NCBI GenBank assembly: GCA_047967505.1 | Contig: CM106540.1 | Reading direction: 5' to 3' (one strand) | From: Dipteris shenzhenensis | Lineage: Eukaryota > Polypodiophyta > Polypodiopsida > Gleicheniales | Length of the DNA: 64,000 nt | Part shown: positions 58,935 to 64,000 of the stretch, piece by piece | Numbering within the stretch: position 1 is the stretch's first letter | How the letters are laid out: every line of letters begins with the position of its first letter | Program-made: the position numbers and the translations under genes | Notes under the pieces: model-generated | Told to the model about the DNA's origin: nothing | The model's input: the letters and a program-made list of their open reading frames with translations, nothing else | The model's database searches: none

Positions 58935-59048
58935 GGTGCACTTTGATCATGCTCTGGATGCAATTTATGCGAGCCACCTGTCTCGCAGGTCAGGTACTCC
59001 TATGAGAGATGATGCAGACCTCACCCTTGCCTCAGATGCAGTGGTATC
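58935..59048 (+). other. Exon-like orphan fragment between LINE and copia
   Basis: After a TTCAG the plus strand stays open as VHFDHALDAIYASHLSRRSG and TPMRDDADLTLASDAVV until the copia LTR at 59,049. The codon pattern looks like a conserved gene, but it is not the expected next WD40 segment and I do not recognise it. It may be a captured gene piece or part of an older element. Confidence 0.3.
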
Positions 59049-59239
59049 TGTTGGGGTAAAGGCACATTGCCACCCTTTAAAAGTTATGACCCCTATGACT
59101 GTCTTAAGACAGTCATAGGGTGAATACCTAATCCTAATAAAACCTTTGAGTTTGTGGTGTGGCTCAACACTTTTTTACACACCCACACTTCTTGTGTCTC
59201 CCTCTCCTAATGTTCCACACCTCCCCTCTTTCCCTCACA
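59049..59239 (+). repeat. Copia 5' LTR, 191 bp
   Basis: The LTR starts TGTTGGGGTAAAGGCAC and ends TTTCCCTCACA. It contains the palindrome GACTGTCTTAAGACAGTC (59,097-59,114) and an AATAAAA at about 59,136, a plausible polyadenylation signal. Confidence 0.8.
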
Positions 59240-59241
59240 AG

Positions 59242-59255
59242 TGGTATCAGAGCCA
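59242..59255 (+). promoter_or_regulatory. Copia primer-binding site, tRNA-iMet type
   Basis: TGGTATCAGAGCCA starts two bases after the LTR end. Confidence 0.88.
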
Positions 59256-59319
59256 CCCTCTCCCTCTCACTCCGGTCTACCCCTCCCTCTACCCCTCCCT
59301 CTCCCCTCGGGCCTTGTGC

Positions 59320-59775
59320 CCTCAGCAGCGAGCAGGACGCGGCAGCAGCGAGCAGGGCAGTAGCGTACGAGCAGCGTGCGCGCAGGAGCAGCTATAGCTG
59401 CAGCAGCAGCTAGCTGCTGCTAGCTGCTACCAGCTACAAGGCGGCCGCAGCCAGCCAGGCAGCCGCAGCCAGCCGTACTGGCTGTACGGACGCCGCGACA
59501 GGCAGGTACAGGCAGGTACAAAAATTTTGAATTTTTTTTGGGGATCCATGCCCTCGCAGGTACAGGGTACAGCAGGTACCCTGCGCAGGTACAGAAGGTA
59601 CAGCAGGCACAGATTTGTTTTTTGGGGAAGAAAGAAAAGAGTGAGAGTACTCTGCCCTTTTGCGTGGTACTTGCAAGTACACGCAGGTACAGAAGTACAA
59701 CGAGGTTTTTTTTTTCCTTGATGCATTCCCGGAATTTTTTCAGTTCTAAAACTGTGTGTTTGAGGTACAGCAAGT
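59320..59775. repeat. GCAGC-rich then CAGGTAC-rich leader
   Basis: Repeats of GCAGCAGC give way to at least fifteen GTAC cores in about 310 bp (59,470-59,775), mostly as CAGGTACAG. The frames over this block are translations of the repeat. From 59,780 to 60,829 the leader is unremarkable and non-coding. Confidence 0.75.
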
Positions 59776-60829
59776 ACACTCGTGTCCCTCGTGCTTGAGG
59801 TGACTAGTGCCATAGTGTGTGGTGGTTGCACAGTTATTTTGTTTCGGGGAGGTCAGATGCCTTAATTTGCAGAGGGCTTTTATGCTTTTGCTGAGTGCAA
59901 ATCTCAGTTTCCGGGTGACAATTTCAAAGGGCTTTTGCCTGGAAGTGTATGCAGTGTATGCCTTGAGGCAGTGTGGAGCTAGGGTGCCCACATTGGTCTC
60001 GTTTTCCGCAGTGTATCAGTGACATTTCTTTGCAGGTCACAATTTGTGTACGACACTTTGAAAATCTCAGTTGAGCCACGCTTGGCTAGGGCACATCGAG
60101 TTTACTCGGTCCCTAACTGTCCATCGTTGACAGTGCTCAAAAGATCTTCTTTTCGGTGTTTGTACGTTGGGATCTGTGTTGCCACTGTGCACACAGGCAG
60201 TTTATGCATTACTTTGTCAGGTGAAAGTGCCAGGAGAGCGCTGTATTTTGTATGCTACCTCAGTGTTGAGGTGTTTTTCACTTGGTACAGGTGTCAAATC
60301 AAGGGGCTTTTGCCCAGAATTTGCTTGTGAGCACTTGAGTTACTGTTTGAGAACTTCAGATGCCTTTTATCCCCTTGGCAGAAGGGTGATTGTTTGGGAT
60401 TTGTCCCATACTTTGTTGCAGGTTTTGTGACAGGCTGAGGTGTTTGGAGCCTTTTTCAGTGGACAAAACAGTGTATGACAAGTGGTTTATGCATATAAAA
60501 TCAGTGCAATACCTCATCTGAGGTGGGAGAAGTGATCAGGACATCAGTGTTTTGTGTTTCGTCAGATGATGATGCACTTGTAAAACACTTGTGGAACAGC
60601 TGCAGCATTCTGAAGTTACTGTTTTATGCCTATTTGAGCACGGTACAGTGTGTCAGAAGGTACAGTGATTGGAGGGAAAATTTTCTGTTTTGCTGCAGAT
60701 TTTTTGACAGTAAAAAACAGCACTATTGTGAGTGCTCCTGGCTCTTGATAGAGCAGTTTTTCTGAGAAATCAGAATTTTATTTAGTCATTTTTTGACTTA
60801 CAGGGAGTTAGGCACTTTCCTTATCTGAT

Positions 60830-62628
60830 ATGGCATCAGGGGGAAGTGAATCTTCAATACTGAACATAAAGAAATTGAAAGGGGCACACAATTATGCATT
60901 ATGGGCAGAACAATGTTTGAATGTACTTCTGCTAAAGAAGATTTCTAAGCCCATAAGGGTGAAGGGTGTCAAGCCATCTAGGATGGCAGATGATGAGTGG
61001 GAGGAGCTTGATTTGTCCGCAAGGGCTGCTATCATGCTTACTCTCAGTGATTCTCTTGTGTTCAATGTTCAGGCTGAAAAGACCTCTTATGGCCTATGGC
61101 AGAGGCTAGAAGAGTTGTATGCCCAAAAGAGTTCAGCCAGTAAGGTTTATTGGTTGAAGAAGCTTGTCGACCTTCGCATGAAGGAAGGTACAGCTATGAC
61201 CTCACACTTGAGTGAGTTCAATGCCATCTTTACATAGCTTATTGCACAGGGCTTGAACCTTGATGAGGAGTTCAAGGCTACTTTCTTGTTGTGTACCCTC
61301 CCTGAGAGTTGGGACACTTTCAAGACCACTCTATCAAATTCAAATGTCACTCTTATGTATGCTGATGTGGAGAGCTCTCTCCTTATGGAGGAGATGAGCA
61401 GGAAGAATAATATGGGCAGCAAGTCTTCCAATGCTTTGCAAGTACAGGAAAGAGGTAGGACTCAGCAGAAGGGGAGATCTGTTGGCAAGTCCAAATCCCG
61501 CAGTCAGTCCCGTGGCAAAAAGGATATTGAATGCTTTTACTGTGGCAAGAAGGGACATGTGAAGTCTAAGTGCTTCAAGTTTATACGGGATCAGAAAGCC
61601 AAGAAGGTTGAGACAAAGGATGCAGGCAGTGGAAGCAAAGGCAAAGGCAAGGCCAAGGCAGATGACTTGGATGTAGTGAATGTTGCAGCAGAGGACAGTG
61701 ACAGTGACAGACATGATGTATTATGTTCTTATGCTGTAATTGCACATACGTTGGTTGTTGATGGCCATGACATGCACACCTGGCTCTTGGATTCAGGTGC
61801 TTCTTTTCATGTTACGCCTCATAGGGAGTGGTTTACTTCCTACACAGGTACTCATGGAGTTGTTCACCTTGGGAACAACTATGCATGTCAGATTGCAGGG
61901 ATTGGCAGTATACAGATAGTATTCCCTGATGGACGCATATTTATGCTTGATGGTGTTCGCCATGTGCCGCAAATCAAGAAAAATCTGATTAGCACTGGCT
62001 TGTTGGATGACAGTGGTTACCACACCACATTTGGGGATTCCAAATGGGTGATTACTGATGGCCAGGTTGTAGTGGCTGAGGGTTATAAGAGTGATACCTT
62101 GTACCCTCTTTATGTTTCCAGTGCAGGTAATCATGTTGTTGCCATAACCGAGCTGCCAAAGGTTTCATTGTGGCATAGCCGGTTGGGACACATGTCCGTT
62201 AAAGGAATGCAAGAACTGTCACGTTTGGGTTATTTGCCGTCTCTTTCTTTTTCAGATTTGCCTACTTGTGATCATTGCATTTTTGGAAAGCATTCTATGA
62301 CTCCTCATAAGAGGAGAACTCCCCAGAATAGAGCACCGCTTGATCTAGTGCATGCTGATTTGTGTGAGATGCCACAGCTATCACTAGGGGGTGCAAAGTA
62401 TTTCATTACTTTTATTGATGATGCCACACGCAAAGTGTGGGTCTATTTCTTGAAGCATAAGAGCGATGCCTTAGATGCTTTCAAGAAGTTTGTCGCTCAG
62501 GTTGAGAATCGGACAGGACGCAGGCTGAAATGCCTCAGATCCGATAATGGGGCTGAGTATGTGTCACATGCTTTTGTACAGTTATGCGAAGCTAAGGGCA
62601 TTAAACAGAACTCACAGCCCCTCATAAT
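60830..62628 (+). pseudogene. Copia gag-protease-integrase, one amber stop, 3' end lost
   Basis: The ATG at 60,830 opens MASGGSESSILNIKKLKG. The gag core follows (NYALWAEQCLNVLLLKK, YGLWQRLEELYAQKSS), then a TAG at 61,235 where the family has glutamine. The frame then continues with a zinc knuckle CFYCGKKGHVKSKC near 61,534-61,575, a basic region, protease (WLLDSGASFHVT), the pre-integrase zinc region (LWHSRLGHMSVKGM, CDHCIFGKH) and the integrase core with D in LVHADLCEM and D in LRSDNGAEY. It ends at CEAKGIKQNSQP just before the catalytic glutamate segment, where the next LTR begins. Reverse transcriptase would lie beyond the right edge. Confidence 0.9.
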
Positions 62629-64000
62629 GTGTCACGGGGGCGTGAAATTCTAAGTACTTTAATGTACTACAAGACCGTGACAACTTTGGTTTTAAAAGTC
62701 CAAATTAAACGCGGCATGGTGCCTAGCACATAAGCATAATTAATCCCTAGGCCCAAAGGCATTCCAAGGAATTAAAAGAGTGGTTGTTGGGAAATGATGA
62801 CGTGGCATTTTTAATGGGCCCCCTAGAGGGCCATGTACCTTCAGTGGCCCCCCTAGAGTTCCAGGTGGCTCTAGTGCCTTCTACATGCTCCTTTGCCATT
62901 CCTGGACCTTCCTGGGCCTTCTAAACTTCACATGTGTGGTTTTCTCTCTCATCTTCTTCCTTTGTTGAGATTTTGGACTGGTTTTTCAGCCTCCTTCAGC
63001 TGAATTCCGTTTTTCTTCATAACTCCTCACCCGTTTGGATTCCTCGACTTCCGTTTGGCCCGATGGCTTCCCCTCTGCCTCCCCTTCGTAGTGATATGCT
63101 TTTCCCTCCGTGCGTTTGGTAGAACGGGCAGAGCTGAGTACTTCTTTTGCTGGACGAATTTGCAAAAGTGGCTTTTTCTGGACCTTTTTGCTTCTACCGC
63201 CTCCTGGGTCTCTCCTCTTGCAAAGCTACAGCTTTCTGTTGAATTTCGAGTGGTTCGACGCGCTGGTTGACTGGTTTTTCTCAGTTTTGGAGGACTTTCC
63301 GGCGATGAAACTTCTCCAAAACCTTCTCAATGCATTCCTCTTTGAAGCACGCTTCTTTTGAGCCCAAGAACTCCCACTTCTTCGCGACAGAAGTGCTTCT
63401 TTTCGCATTTTTCAGTGGAATTCTTGTTGGTCGGCTCTTGTAAATGCTCTTTCTTCATGCCTTTGCACTCCTCTTTGGCTGAGAATGCAATTGGGCATTG
63501 GCTACTATGTCCTCTTGGCGATTGAGGACTTGGTTCGAGTTTTCAGGGCTTGGTGAGTTGTGATTTTGCTATTGCAATTTCTTTTTGCCATAAGCTATTG
63601 GTTGGCATCGTGTGCCACCTCTTTCTTGGCTCACAGGTGCCCAGGCAGTGCTACATGAGTCATTCTTTGGTTGGGTACTTTGCTGATTTTATTTTGGAGC
63701 TTTGAAAAGCTTTGTGAATGCCATCTGGAAACCACTCAAAGAGAGTGCAGCTGGGGTGCTGTGTGATTGCATCTGGACAGCCAATGGAATTGCACTCGGA
63801 AAAGAGAATGCCTTTGGGTTGAGCCTATGGGTTAAGTGCACTTATGTGATGGTGTTCTATGCTTGAAAGCCTTGCGAAGGCTTAGTGAATTGGGGCTGCG
63901 TGCTCAGTTGCAGGGAAGGTCTCCCAGATGCAACTTGTAATCATTTCACTGTGAAATATAAAGAAATACCGAAAGGGGCGCCACGGTGTTTGGGGCCAAT
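62629..64000 (+). mobile_element. LTR element inserted in copia integrase, open to the right
   Basis: The break in the copia integrase falls exactly at TGTCACGGGGGCGTGAAATT, an LTR-like start that shares TGTCACG with the outer gypsy LTR. About 1.37 kb of non-coding sequence follow, with a TATA-like AAATATAAAG near 63,954-63,963 close to the right edge. No primer site, domain or LTR end is visible, so family and full length are unknown. It could also be a solo LTR. Confidence 0.6.

Larger units (their letters stand above)
59049..62628 (+). mobile_element. Ty1/copia element with short LTR, interrupted in integrase
   Basis: The element has a 191-bp 5' LTR, a primer site at 59,242, a 1.6-kb leader, gag and the first part of pol, cut at about 62,628 by another LTR element. 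The protein is almost intact, with one amber stop. That implies a fairly recent insertion, though the 3' LTR is not in the window to date it. Confidence 0.9.

Noticed and set aside
59420-59831. Overlapping minus-strand frames rich in VPAVP and CTCTYL
   Set aside because: They are translations of the CAGGTACAG repeat in the copia leader.
1-64000. CRISPR array, operon, tRNA or rRNA gene
   Set aside because: No evenly spaced short repeats with unique spacers, no bacterial gene order and no tRNA or rRNA signature were seen. The TGGTATCAGAGC sites are retrotransposon primer sites and not tRNA genes.

Overview
This is a non-coding-rich stretch of a large plant nuclear genome. The evidence is one spliced gene with a plant-type WDR26 (LisH-CTLH-WD40) protein, plant Ty1/copia, Ty3/gypsy chromovirus and L1-like elements whose primer sites match initiator-methionine tRNA, and abundant CT/GA microsatellites. 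A 29.7-kb intron packed with nested retrotransposons points to a large, slowly purged genome such as a fern or gymnosperm. That is inference, and the species cannot be fixed from this window.

Layout. (1) 1-22,400 is intergenic and old: a LINE scar (595-1330, minus), a frameshifted protein of unknown family with a WSDG..QFK / HGKGEHDG signature (3490-4130, minus), a decayed copia polyprotein (8250-4590, minus), a small LTR element with no coding domain (about 8590-10440), a gypsy gag scar (14,220-14,650), local tandem duplications, and (CT)n, (CA)n and poly-C tracts. (2) 22,400-54,731 and beyond the right edge is the WDR26-like gene on the plus strand. Exon 1 (23,066-23,860) encodes LisH and CTLH, exon 2 (53,548-53,649) opens the WD40 propeller, and exon 3 (54,105-54,731) carries most of the visible WD repeats. 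The last exons lie outside the window. (3) Intron 1 holds gypsy element E1 (27,275-33,781, minus, TSD GTGAG), sitting in an old copia element, then a second copia gag invaded by an outer gypsy (39,998-53,020, plus). The outer gypsy is itself invaded by a young inner gypsy (42,506-49,420, minus, TSD CATGG, LTRs differing at 2 of 340 positions), and that in turn by a 486-bp hAT-like element (44,260-44,745, 8-bp TSD). (4) The intron after exon 3 holds an L1-like LINE (58,930-55,800, minus) and a copia element (from 59,049, plus) whose integrase is broken by another LTR element starting at 62,629.

The host gene would supply the Gid7/WDR26 subunit of the CTLH/GID-type ubiquitin ligase. The transposons do not act with it, but they account for most of intron 1 and make a relative insertion order readable. 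No CRISPR array, operon, rRNA or tRNA was seen. I found no convincing new biological system. The strongest leads are the four-level nest with a reconstructable history, the inner gypsy that is young yet lacks protease and zinc knuckle, GTAC-rich leaders shared by unrelated retrotransposons, and the orphan WSDG/HGKGEHDG protein.
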